NCBI GenBank assembly: GCA_905197045.1
Contig: CAJJXG010000005.1
Location: 10,973-74,972 of the forward strand
DNA: 64,000 bases
Source of the DNA: an uncultured Caryophanales bacterium
Lineage (GTDB): Bacteria; Bacillota_I; Bacilli_A; RFN20; CAG-826
Direction: 5' to 3'
The position numbers were made by a program, and so were the translations under genes. This document shows positions 45,126 through 53,118 of the stretch, in pieces; the stretch's first letter is position 1, and each line of letters begins with the position of its first letter. The notes below the pieces were generated by a model that was not told the origin of the DNA, made no database searches, and saw nothing but the letters and a program-made list of their open reading frames with translations.

Positions 45126-46085
45126 TTAGAATTTAAAAATAGAGCTTTTATATTTAATTTGAATTGTATCGTTAGTGATTCTTTTTATTTTTTCCATTAA
45201 AGTTTTTTCAACAATATTAGCCAATTTTTCAAAGCTATATCCTATCGTGCTAAATTTAATCGAGTAATCAAAAAATGCTGGGATGCCATCAGTTCCAATG
45301 ATGTCATAATCTTTATAATTTGCATTGTTTAAAGTTTCAATTAAATATAGTGCAATTTCATCATTAAAAGAATAAATAAAATCATTTCCTCTTGTTATAA
45401 TCTTATTTAAAATCTCAGGAATTTCTTCATCTCTTTCGCTAAATTTAATAAAGTACTCATCAACTTGTTCAGCTTTGACGTTTTCTAAAAAGCCTTTTCT
45501 TCTAAATTTATTAACAGATTCAACATCAGAATTTATATAGCAAGGTCTTCTTCTTTCGGATTTATTAAACTCTTCAGCAGCTATTTTTCCACTATGATAA
45601 TCATCAGCAAAAATAGCATCAATTTCTTTATTTAAAGGGGTAACTCCAACTGATAGTAATGGCATATTATAAGATTTACAATAATTAAATACTTCCGGGT
45701 CAACTTCGGTATAGGTCAAAATTGCACATGCATTATTTGCAATCATTTTCTTTAATAAATCATATGTAAATAAGTTGTCTTTACATACAAAAATTAATGG
45801 ATAGTAATCTTCATTTTGAAGTTTATAAATTACACCATTATTAATTAGCGAAAAATAAGGATTACTAAAAGAAGGTATTACTATTCCAACAAGATGACTA
45901 TCTCCTTCACGGATGTAATTACTTAAATTGTTTGGTATGTAGCCCATTTCTTTTGCTAGTTTTTTAATTTTAATTTTTAAACTTTCACTAATATCACTAG
46001 CATCTCTAAGTGCTCTACTTACCGTATTAGTCGATACTCCCAAACGACTAGCTATATCTTTTAATTTTACTATGTTTCTTGCCAT
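45126..46085 (-). CDS. LacI-family transcriptional regulator
   Basis: 319 residues. N-terminal HTH VKLKDIASRLGVSTNTVSRALRDASDIS with hinge helix NNLSNYIREG, then a periplasmic-binding-like sugar domain (VGIVIPSFSNPYFSLI; IFADDYHSGKIAAEEF; IIGTDGIPAFF). Likely repressor of both glycan operons, binding the palindrome ACATTAACGTTAATGT, whose central CG is normal for this family. A TATAAT box lies about 40 bp before the ATG and a CTTAAT/ATTAAG inverted repeat in the leader. Confidence 0.92.
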   Translation of the reverse strand: MARNIVKLKDIASRLGVSTNTVSRALRDASDISESLKIKIKKLAKEMGYIPNNLSNYIREGDSHLVGIVIPSFSNPYFSLINNGVIYKLQNEDYYPLIFVCKDNLFTYDLLKKMIANNACAILTYTEVDPEVFNYCKSYNMPLLSVGVTPLNKEIDAIFADDYHSGKIAAEEFNKSERRRPCYINSDVESVNKFRRKGFLENVKAEQVDEYFIKFSERDEEIPEILNKIITRGNDFIYSFNDEIALYLIETLNNANYKDYDIIGTDGIPAFFDYSIKFSTIGYSFEKLANIVEKTLMEKIKRITNDTIQIKYKSSIFKF

Positions 46086-46230
46086 ATTTATTGCTTAATT
46101 TTCATTAAGTAACTTCATATTATAATTTAAAGCAAATTAAAGCAATCAAAAAAACCAAACAAAAGGTTATCCTGAAACAATATCTTAAATTAATCACTAT
46201 TCCACAATCAAATTGGCACAAGATATCACT

Positions 46231-46250
46231 TAAAAAGCAAAACTTGCTTT
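46231..46250 (-). terminator. Rho-independent terminator downstream of the DUF4143 remnant
   Basis: In the minus direction a 7-bp stem AAAGCAA/TTGCTTT with loop GTT runs into TTTTT. It lies about 50 bp beyond the stop of the pseudogene and would have ended its transcript. The surrounding 46086-46298 holds only the LacI promoter region and AT-rich sequence. Confidence 0.55.
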
Positions 46251-46298
46251 ATATAATTAAAATTTACTATAAAAAATAACATTTTTTGATTAACATAG

Positions 46299-46605
46299 TT
46301 AATTTTTTAAGCAACCAATAGGTAAGACAAATACTCCATCAGCGCGTCTATATCCATATTTCGTCACAGTTATAATAAGTTTAAGATTTGGCAATCTGAT
46401 TGGGCATTGTTTTTTCAGTTTTACTATATTCTTTTATAAGATTTTCAATCTTAATTAAATGATTAGTTGCATCTTCAATTTCGTGAGAACCAAGCTTAAA
46501 TTCAATAAGTGCATATCTTCCGTCATTTAAATGAAGCACACAATCAGACTCAAGTCCATATCTATCATGATAATAGCTAACAGAACCATCAAACGCAGAA
46601 GAATA
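46299..46605 (-). pseudogene. Decayed C-terminal fragment of a DUF4143-type AAA ATPase
   Basis: Two frames must be joined. Upstream part: YSSAFDGSVSYYHDRYGLES, then HLNDGRYALIEFKLGS, ending at a TAA at 46381-46383. Then, after a one-base shift, LIITVTKYGYRRADGVFVLP with IGCLKN and a stop at 46299-46301. This is the C-terminal nuclease-like DUF4143 region of the ATPase family (YxxRxxxGxExDxVxxxxxGxxxxIExK). The N-terminal two-thirds is gone, the break falling at the palindromic repeat 46606-46629. It is non-functional. Confidence 0.8.
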
Positions 46606-46629
46606 ATTATTATGTTGTAAACATAATAA
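46606..46629. repeat. Second copy of the 24-bp palindromic repeat
   Basis: Identical over 24 bases to 14305-14328 (arms ATTATTATGTT/AACATAATAA around GTA). Here it is not in front of an intact gene but exactly where homology of the DUF4143 remnant ends. It could be a small mobile palindrome, a recombination scar, or a protein-binding site carried along with a deletion. Confidence 0.7.
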
Positions 46630-46703
46630 ATTAGCAAATTAGATGGTTTTTAATTAAAATTCCCCTGTATATTTATTTAAAAAGCTTGCAAAACTGCCAC
46701 TTT

Positions 46704-48011
46704 TTAAATTAAATCAAGCCATTTGCCAATTTCTGAATAATCACTAATCCAAATAGTAATTAAGTCATAGCTAAAGAAGTAATTTGTAACTGCGCGATAT
46801 GTCTTTTCGTTAAACCCTTCTTCTTTTTTCATAAAGATAAAATTGTATTTTAAAGGATTAAGAGAAACTTCTAAAAGTCGCTTCATGTTTGGATCGGTTA
46901 AACTTAAACCAATAAATAAACAGGTGCAGAAAGTAAAATCATGCATCTGCTTAGAAATATTCCAACTATATGGGTTGTTATAAAGATAAAAATATTCTGA
47001 TTCGTTAAATACTAAAGAATCAATATATTTTCTTTCTTTATACTTATCAAAAGGTAAAAGTCCATGTACATGATAAATTGCAACTATTGAATCTTTTATA
47101 ACAAAACTATTTTCATCATATACACTTGAATACATTAAACCTCTTTTTTTAAGTAAATATTCTAGATTTGTATCATAGTTATAAGTTATAACTTCAGTGC
47201 CAGGATGACGTTCAATATAATTAACACAATTATATAAGGTTGAATTAGGATCATTAAAAGAGCGAGCTTCTTTAAATAGATATAATTCATTATTTAAAGA
47301 TTTATAAGTATCAAAGCCACTTGTTTTCATGACTTTGCCATTAACAAAAAGTTCATCTCCTACAAAATGTTTTACTTCTTCAATTGCTTTTGTATTGTTT
47401 TTATAGAATTGTTCATTTAAAGCAGCAATTAAATGCTTCCAATCTTTGGCTCCATAATCACAGTTAATTCCAGCGCCCATTACTAAATCAGTTTTAATTT
47501 TATAAGTGTAAAGTCTTAATAAATATAGAATAAAATTATCAGCGCTTTCGTTAATATTAAAGTTAGATTGATCATTACTTAAATAATATAAAATCTCATC
47601 TTTAAAGAATTCACTTTGTTTTTGAATAAGTTGATACTCAAAATATTTTCCTTCGATATACCCTTTTGCAATAAAATTAGTTTCATCAAAATAAATATTT
47701 AAGCTTGCTTCTGGAACAAATATTTCGGTATTTTTTACATCTTTAACTTTAACAAGATTAATATGACCCATTACGTCAAGCTTGGCAAAGTTCACTCCAG
47801 AAGTTGATAAAAAGAAATGAACTACATATTTATGAATATGCATCTTCTTAGAATTAACAATGACTTTAAAGTTGCATGTTGGATCAAAATGGAAGCCAAA
47901 ACTTCTCAAAGTAATATCTTTATAATCAACATTATTTATATAAAACAAATAAAGGATAATTAATAAGCACTTTTTGTTGAATATGTAATTGTCTCTTTCA
48001 ATCTTTTTCAT
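46704..48011 (-). CDS. SIR2-domain protein, possible NADase defence effector
   Basis: 435 residues. The C-terminal half has a SIR2-like NAD-binding fold: LVMGAGINCDYG (177-188), ITYNYDTNLEYLLKKRG with the Asn and Asp of the family, IYHVHGLLP with the catalytic-type His, LVFNESEYFYLY, and FIGLSLTDPNMKRLL. These match the SIR2_2 proteins used as NAD-depleting effectors in several anti-phage systems. Residues 1-165 match nothing I recognise; no transmembrane segment is clear apart from a short hydrophobic stretch near 14-26. It stands alone, divergent from the metal-resistance operon and beside a decayed DUF4143 gene. Role in defence is inference. Confidence 0.7.
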   Translation of the reverse strand: MKKIERDNYIFNKKCLLIILYLFYINNVDYKDITLRSFGFHFDPTCNFKVIVNSKKMHIHKYVVHFFLSTSGVNFAKLDVMGHINLVKVKDVKNTEIFVPEASLNIYFDETNFIAKGYIEGKYFEYQLIQKQSEFFKDEILYYLSNDQSNFNINESADNFILYLLRLYTYKIKTDLVMGAGINCDYGAKDWKHLIAALNEQFYKNNTKAIEEVKHFVGDELFVNGKVMKTSGFDTYKSLNNELYLFKEARSFNDPNSTLYNCVNYIERHPGTEVITYNYDTNLEYLLKKRGLMYSSVYDENSFVIKDSIVAIYHVHGLLPFDKYKERKYIDSLVFNESEYFYLYNNPYSWNISKQMHDFTFCTCLFIGLSLTDPNMKRLLEVSLNPLKYNFIFMKKEEGFNEKTYRAVTNYFFSYDLITIWISDYSEIGKWLDLI

Positions 48012-48021
48012 AACTTCAATA

Positions 48022-48050
48022 ATTTTAGGTTAAAAAGAGATAGGTTTCAA
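48022..48050 (-). promoter_or_regulatory. Promoter of the SIR2-like gene
   Basis: Minus-strand TTGAAA (48045-48050) and TAAAAT (48022-48027), spacer 17 bp. The -10 ends ten bases before the ATG, so the leader is only a few bases and has no clear Shine-Dalgarno. Confidence 0.55.
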
Positions 48051-48062
48051 TCGATTTAATTA

Positions 48063-48092
48063 TTGACAGTTGAACAATTGTTCAATTATAAT
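48063..48092 (+). promoter_or_regulatory. Metal-resistance operon promoter with ArsR/SmtB-type operator
   Basis: TTGACA (48063-48068) and TATAAT (48087-48092), spacer 18 bp. The perfect palindrome TTGAACAATTGTTCAA (48070-48085) fills the spacer, resembling known ArsR/SmtB sites with TGAAC-type half-sites. Autoregulation by the ArsR protein encoded next is expected. Confidence 0.8.
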
Positions 48093-48110
48093 TTTAGCGG
48101 AGGAAAAATT

Positions 48111-48458
48111 ATGGCAGTTGATACACCAATTGTTGACGAAGAAAAAGTTAAAAAAACCAAAAAGAGAATGATCAGCGATCCAGAAATTTATTCTATCAGC
48201 GATTTTTTCAAAATTTTTGGTGATTCTACTCGTCTAAAAATTATTTGGGCATTAGATGACAACCCATTATGCGTTGGCGATTTATGTAATGTTGTTGATA
48301 TTACAAAAAGTGCGGCATCGCATCAATTAAATATTCTTAAAACAAATAAAATCGTTAAGTATAAAAAGCAAGGTAAAAATGTGATTTATTCACTTGATGA
48401 TGAACATGTTTCTTTAATTATTGAAACAGCTAGAAGACACTTGAAAGAAGGTAAATAA
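48111..48458 (+). CDS. ArsR/SmtB-family metal-sensing repressor
   Basis: 115 residues from the ATG at 48111, preceded by GGAGG eight bases upstream (the frame opens 16 codons earlier inside the promoter). Winged helix: FFKIFGDSTRLKIIWALDD, LCVGDLCNVVDITKSAASHQ, LNILKTNKIV. The C-terminal helix DDEHVSLIIETARRHLKE has the Asp/His/His/Glu spacing of the alpha-5 zinc site of SmtB/CzrA. Cysteines in LCVGDLC recall the CadC site. Likely represses its own operon until Zn or Cd binds. Confidence 0.9.
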   Translation: MAVDTPIVDEEKVKKTKKRMISDPEIYSISDFFKIFGDSTRLKIIWALDDNPLCVGDLCNVVDITKSAASHQLNILKTNKIVKYKKQGKNVIYSLDDEHVSLIIETARRHLKEGK

Positions 48459-48460
48459 AT

Positions 48461-48676
48461 ATGAAAATGACTTTTAAATTTGATGGGATTGATTGTGCTG
48501 TTTGCGCACTTAAACTTGAAGAAAAAATAAATAAATGTGATTGTGTAAATTCATGTTCAATAAATTTTTTAGCTTCAAGAATGGATTTAGATATTAAAGA
48601 TAAAGAGGATTTAAATAAAATAGTTGAGATTTGCAAGGATTTTGAGGACGGAGTAACAATTAAACGTATAAAGTAG
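48461..48676 (+). CDS. Free HMA (heavy-metal-associated) domain protein
   Basis: 71 residues, one ferredoxin-like HMA domain with the metal motif GIDCAVCAL (CxxC) and further cysteines at KCDCVNSC. In most Zn/Cd ATPases this domain is fused to the N-terminus of the pump. Here it is a separate gene, 2 bp before the ATPase gene and 2 bp after arsR. Probably delivers metal to the pump. Confidence 0.85.
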   Translation: MKMTFKFDGIDCAVCALKLEEKINKCDCVNSCSINFLASRMDLDIKDKEDLNKIVEICKDFEDGVTIKRIK

Positions 48677-48677
48677 T

Positions 48678-50588
48678 ATGAAAAAGAAATTTGATTTTTA
48701 TTCATTAATCCTCGCAACAATTGTTACTATCGCTCTTCTTATTGTTCATATATTTTGGGGCGAAGTAAATTTAGGAATTAATAATTTAAATACTCTAGTA
48801 ATCCTTCCTATCTCTTTATTCTTCTATCTTTTAGTTTCTTACGATTTATTTATTGAAGCATTTAAAAAAATTAAGCATAAACAATTTTTTGACGAAGTCA
48901 CTTTATCATTAATCGCTACCATTGCTGCTTTTGCAATTGGTGAATATGTTGAAGCTTTAGCTGTTGTTGTTTTCTTCCAAATTGGCGAACGATTTGAAAA
49001 ATATGCCGTTGATAAAAGTAGAAATTCAATTAAATCTATCCTCAATTTAAGACCTGATAAAGTTACTTTATATAATGATGGAATAGAGAAAATTGTAGAA
49101 CCTTTTGATGTAAATATTGGTGATTTGTTTATCGTTAAATCTGGAGAAAGGGTTCCAATTGATGGAAAAGTAATTAAAGGAAAATCCACCTTAGATACTT
49201 CATCAATGACTGGCGAAAGTATTCCTCGTTCAATAAAAGAAGGTGAAGAAGTAATAAGTGGCGTTATTAATCTAGGTTCACCACTCATTATTCAAGCAAC
49301 AAAAGAATTTTATAATTCAACCATTTCTAAAATGCTTGATCTTGTTGAAAATGCCTCTTCGCAAAAAGCGAACTCAGAAAAATTTATTACTAAGTTTGCT
49401 AAAATTTACACTCCTATAGTTATCTTTCTAGCCTTTGTTGTCGCTATTTTGCCACCTCTAATTATTAATTATGCTGATCCTGCCACATGGGCTAACTATA
49501 TTAGAACTGCCGCTAGTTTTCTTGTAATTTCTTGCCCTTGTGCTTTAGTTTTAAGCGTACCAATGAGTTATTTTGTAAGTTTAGGTGAAGCAAGTAAAAT
49601 CAAAGTCTTAATTAAAGGTTCAACTTATTTAGATAAATTTACAAAATTAAAAAATATTGTTTTAGATAAAACAGGGACCATCACAAAAGGCAACTTTGTA
49701 GTTAATAATGTAGTTTCTAAAAACGACAATGAAAAAGAAGAGTTATTAACTTTAGCTCAATATGGAGAATATTATTCTAACCACCCAATTGCGCTTGCTA
49801 TTTTATCTAACAATAAAGATAAACTTAACAAAGATTATTTAAGTGATTACACAGAAATTGAAGGACGTGGAGTTAAAGTTAATTTTAAAAACAAAACTCT
49901 ATTAGTCGGAAACGCTAAATTATTAGAAGAAAATAAAATTGATTTTAATCAAATAGAATCTCCATTTACCTTAATATATGTTTCTTACGATAATCAATAT
50001 CTTGGCTATATTGAAATTAAAGATCAAATTAAGGAATCTTCAATTAAAGCCATTGATGCTTATCATCAAAATGGAATTAAAAATGTCATTATGTTAACTG
50101 GAGATAATGATAAAATTGCTTCCGCAGTTGCTAAAGAAGCTGGCGTTGATAAATTCTATGCTAATTTATTACCACTTGATAAAACAGCAAAGCTAGAAGA
50201 AATTTTAGCTAAAGAAAATAAAAATACTACCGCTTTTATCGGGGATGGAGTAAATGATGCTCCTAGCTTAACAAAGGCCGATATTGGAATCTCAATGGGT
50301 GGAATTGGAAGCGACATTACAATTGATTCAAGTGATGTTGTGATTATGGATGATGATTTAAATAAAGTAAACAAGGTTATTAAAATTGCAAAAAGAAATA
50401 AACTAGTCGTAATTGAAAATATTGCCTTTGCTTTATTTATAAAAATTCTTGTTATGATTTTATCATTAATTCCAAATTTACCAATTAGCCCTTACATTAT
50501 GTGGTTTGCAATCTTTGCTGATGTTGGTGTAACTGTAATTTGTGTATTAAATTCTTTAAGACTTTCTCTTAAATTTAAAAATAATTAA
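48678..50588 (+). CDS. Zn/Cd/Pb-type P1B ATPase (HMA-less)
   Basis: 636 residues. Eight predicted helices; TGES actuator (SMTGESIPR), ion-binding CPC motif in ISCPCALVLSVP, phosphorylation site DKTGTITKG, the HP motif in YSNHPIALA, and GDGVNDAPSL. The family-typical N-terminal metal domain is missing because it is encoded by the separate upstream gene. CadA/ZntA-like efflux of zinc, cadmium or lead is the best call. Third gene of the ArsR operon, ended by the terminator at 50609. Confidence 0.92.
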   Translation: MKKKFDFYSLILATIVTIALLIVHIFWGEVNLGINNLNTLVILPISLFFYLLVSYDLFIEAFKKIKHKQFFDEVTLSLIATIAAFAIGEYVEALAVVVFFQIGERFEKYAVDKSRNSIKSILNLRPDKVTLYNDGIEKIVEPFDVNIGDLFIVKSGERVPIDGKVIKGKSTLDTSSMTGESIPRSIKEGEEVISGVINLGSPLIIQATKEFYNSTISKMLDLVENASSQKANSEKFITKFAKIYTPIVIFLAFVVAILPPLIINYADPATWANYIRTAASFLVISCPCALVLSVPMSYFVSLGEASKIKVLIKGSTYLDKFTKLKNIVLDKTGTITKGNFVVNNVVSKNDNEKEELLTLAQYGEYYSNHPIALAILSNNKDKLNKDYLSDYTEIEGRGVKVNFKNKTLLVGNAKLLEENKIDFNQIESPFTLIYVSYDNQYLGYIEIKDQIKESSIKAIDAYHQNGIKNVIMLTGDNDKIASAVAKEAGVDKFYANLLPLDKTAKLEEILAKENKNTTAFIGDGVNDAPSLTKADIGISMGGIGSDITIDSSDVVIMDDDLNKVNKVIKIAKRNKLVVIENIAFALFIKILVMILSLIPNLPISPYIMWFAIFADVGVTVICVLNSLRLSLKFKNN

Positions 50589-50608
50589 TATAGTCAAATT
50601 TAAAAATT

Positions 50609-50643
50609 GCCTGCAAAACAATTAAGTTTTGCAGGCTTTTTTT
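50609..50643. terminator. Bidirectional terminator between ATPase and serine dehydratase genes
   Basis: Eleven-bp stem GCCTGCAAAAC/GTTTTGCAGGC with loop AATTAA followed by eight T on the plus strand. The stop of the convergent sdaA gene (50642) lies at the end of the T-tract. Confidence 0.9.
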
Positions 50644-51850
50644 ACTTTTGAATGATTTTTGCCAGTCCTCCAATTGAAGTTTCTTTATAATCTTTTGAAA
50701 GACTTTCTCCTGTTATTTTCATTGCTTTAACAACTTCATCAAATGAAACCTTATTCTTTCTTAATAACGAAATATCTTTAGCGTAAATATAAGAAATTAA
50801 ACTTCTTAAAGCTCCGATTCCATTTCTTTCAATACAAGGAATTTGAACATAGCCATTAACTGGATCACAGGTTAAACCTAAAAAATGTTCTAAAGCAAGT
50901 TCGCTTGCATATTCTATTTGATAAAAAGATAAATCATGAATATAGCATAATGCACCACTTGCAATTGCCGAAGCTACTCCAATTTCAGCTTGGCATCCTA
51001 ATTGAGCACCACTTATTGAAGCATTTTCAATTACAAAATTAGTTAATAAAGCTGCCACTTTTAAAGCATTAACTATTTTCTTTTTAGAAACATTATTAAA
51101 ACGATATTCATAATATAAAATTGAAGGCAAAACTCCAGCACTACCACAAGTTGGGGCAGTAACTACCATTTCTCCATCGGCATTTCCTTCACTGACGGCA
51201 TAAGCAAAGCTTGTTATATAAAGTATCTTTTTTTCAAATTCATCTTTTTCATTTAAAGCATTTTGATATATCTTTTTGGCTACTTTTTTAACACCAAGAT
51301 TACCTGGAAGATAACCTTCTTTTTCTAGATTATTTTCAATCTCAAAAATCATCGCTTCAAAAATGTTAAGCAAAAATTCATCTAAGTTTTCTTTTTCAAA
51401 GGTATCTACAACTTTTGAAATATCATTCAAATTGTTCTTACTTAAATAGTTTTTTAAACCATTAAAAGTAGAAAAAGGATAGACTTTTACAGGCTTTTTG
51501 CTTGTTTCACCTTCTTTTAATATCTCTCCTCCTCCAATTGAGTAATAACGGATTTTTTTAATTAATTGCCCATTTTTATAGGCTAAAAAGTCGATAGTAT
51601 TTGGATGCTTAATATTTTCAAAAGTATAGTTAAAGTTGATTTTAGATTTTTTACCTTCTAAAGCTTTTAATAATATTTTATCTGTTCCATGTCCTTTTCC
51701 AGTTAAAGCTAGACTGCCATATAAATTAATTTCAACTTCATCAAAATCAGCCACTTGATTTAAAAAATCTTTTGCAGCATTAAAAGGACCAATTGTATGT
51801 GAGCTACTTGGGCCAGGACCAACCTTAAATACGCGCTTTATCGATTCCAT
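50642..51850 (-). CDS. sdaA: L-serine ammonia-lyase, iron-sulfur, single chain
   Basis: Deaminates L-serine to pyruvate and ammonia with a 4Fe-4S cluster. 402 residues joining the beta domain (VGPGPSSSHTIGPFNAA) to the alpha domain (APTCGSAGVLPSILYY; GAQLGCQAEIGVASAIA; LGLTCDPVNGYVQIPC), as in the single-chain enzymes. The cluster cysteines are those in the last three motifs. The ATG overlaps the stop of the XRE gene by one base. Confidence 0.93.
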   Translation of the reverse strand: MESIKRVFKVGPGPSSSHTIGPFNAAKDFLNQVADFDEVEINLYGSLALTGKGHGTDKILLKALEGKKSKINFNYTFENIKHPNTIDFLAYKNGQLIKKIRYYSIGGGEILKEGETSKKPVKVYPFSTFNGLKNYLSKNNLNDISKVVDTFEKENLDEFLLNIFEAMIFEIENNLEKEGYLPGNLGVKKVAKKIYQNALNEKDEFEKKILYITSFAYAVSEGNADGEMVVTAPTCGSAGVLPSILYYEYRFNNVSKKKIVNALKVAALLTNFVIENASISGAQLGCQAEIGVASAIASGALCYIHDLSFYQIEYASELALEHFLGLTCDPVNGYVQIPCIERNGIGALRSLISYIYAKDISLLRKNKVSFDEVVKAMKITGESLSKDYKETSIGGLAKIIQK

Positions 51851-52086
51851 TAAAAGCCAACTCCTTTAAAAAGCTCACTAAGGCTAATTCCCAATCCGCT
51901 AGCAATTTTTGCAAGAATTTTAACAGTTGGATTTCGACAACCTCTTTCAAGATCGCTTAAATAATTTTTGTTAACTCCACACTCTAAAGCTAAGTCTTCT
52001 TGTGACATTTTTTTATTTTGCCTTAAAAATTGAATTCTTTTTCCGAGTTCATAATTTGTGTCAATTATTTCCGCTACTTTTTTCAT
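51850..52086 (-). CDS. Small XRE-family DNA-binding protein
   Basis: 78 residues from the ATG at 52086 (a TTG three codons earlier is less likely). One Cro/CI helix-turn-helix: LGKRIQFLRQNKKMSQEDLA, then GVNKNYLSDLERGCRNPTVK. It overlaps the 3' end of whiA by 26 bp and sdaA by one base. May regulate sdaA. Confidence 0.85.
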   Translation of the reverse strand: MKKVAEIIDTNYELGKRIQFLRQNKKMSQEDLALECGVNKNYLSDLERGCRNPTVKILAKIASGLGISLSELFKGVGF

Positions 52087-53029
52087 AATTATCAACCATC
52101 TTTCTCAGTTTAATAAATAAATGATTTATATTGCTTTTTGAAACTGTCTCATCTAATTCTTCTGAAACAATTTGAGCGAGTTCGCTATAATTTGCTTCTG
52201 GATTCGCTAAACGCGCTTTGCACAAAACTTTAAGTTTTTCGTTTTGAAGGTTATCTACACCTAGCTTATTTTCAACAATATTTATCTCTTCAATTTGTTT
52301 TTTAGCATTTTCAATAGTTTTTTTAAAATTATAAGAGTCGCAATTCATTAAACGATTAGTAGAATTAGAAAAGTCGCGATCCATTCTTATATTTTCAAAT
52401 TCAATGCAAGAATTATCAGCTCCAATAAAAGCTAAAAAATTAGCGATTTGATCACTTCTTTTTAAATAAATTAAATACTTATTTCTTCTTTTAATAATTT
52501 TAAAATCAAATTTTATAGATTTGATTTTATTAATCATTTTTATTAATGCATGAGCATAGTTATCATCATTAGAAACAAGCTCAAGATGATAATTAGAAGA
52601 AATAGGATCAGTGCAACTTCCACTAGCTAAAAATGTTCCAACAAGATAGCCACGAATTTTTTCTTCTTTATCTTGCAAATCATAAGGGATTTTATCTTCA
52701 AGTAAATTAAGTTTTAAATCTTCAAATAGTTCATATGCACCAGAGTTGACATTAATTAAGTATTCTGTCGCTTTATAAAGTTTCATACTTTTTAAAAAAG
52801 AGAATGAAATCATTAAATAAGGATAATTTTCTTTTAATAGTTTATAGATATATTTAGCCGTTGAAGAAGTTTCGGTTTTTAAGACTAAACGGTTATTATT
52901 TCTTGAAAAAACAACATTGCCATTTAGTTTAATAAATGAAGCGATGACAGATTTTGCAAAGGCTTTAGAAACATCTTTGCTAGCTAATTCATCTTTAATA
53001 GCATGTGTAAACGATATTTTGTCTTTCAT
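52061..53029 (-). CDS. whiA: DNA-binding protein WhiA
   Basis: 322 residues from the ATG at 53029 (a GTG five codons earlier is possible). LAGLIDADG-like N-terminal domain: IKDELASKDV, KLNGNVVFSR, VGTFLASGSC. Followed by the C-terminal HTH (PEANYSELAQIVSEELDETV, SKSNINHLFIKLRK). WhiA is linked to cell division and chromosome segregation in Bacillus. Here it lacks its usual rapZ-yvcK neighbours and heads a whiA-XRE-sdaA operon. TATTAT ends six bases before the ATG. Confidence 0.92.
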   Translation of the reverse strand: MKDKISFTHAIKDELASKDVSKAFAKSVIASFIKLNGNVVFSRNNNRLVLKTETSSTAKYIYKLLKENYPYLMISFSFLKSMKLYKATEYLINVNSGAYELFEDLKLNLLEDKIPYDLQDKEEKIRGYLVGTFLASGSCTDPISSNYHLELVSNDDNYAHALIKMINKIKSIKFDFKIIKRRNKYLIYLKRSDQIANFLAFIGADNSCIEFENIRMDRDFSNSTNRLMNCDSYNFKKTIENAKKQIEEINIVENKLGVDNLQNEKLKVLCKARLANPEANYSELAQIVSEELDETVSKSNINHLFIKLRKMVDNYEKSSGNN

Positions 53030-53118
53030 GAGTATATAATACACTAATAAGTGTAAAAAGTAACAAAAAAGGCTTTAATAGTCTATTAAAATTGTCTTTT
53101 AAAAAGTAAAATATTTAT

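Noticed and set aside
48839..49288. Minus-strand open frame of 149 codons opposite the P-type ATPase
   Set aside because: Antisense shadow of a clearly conserved ATPase.
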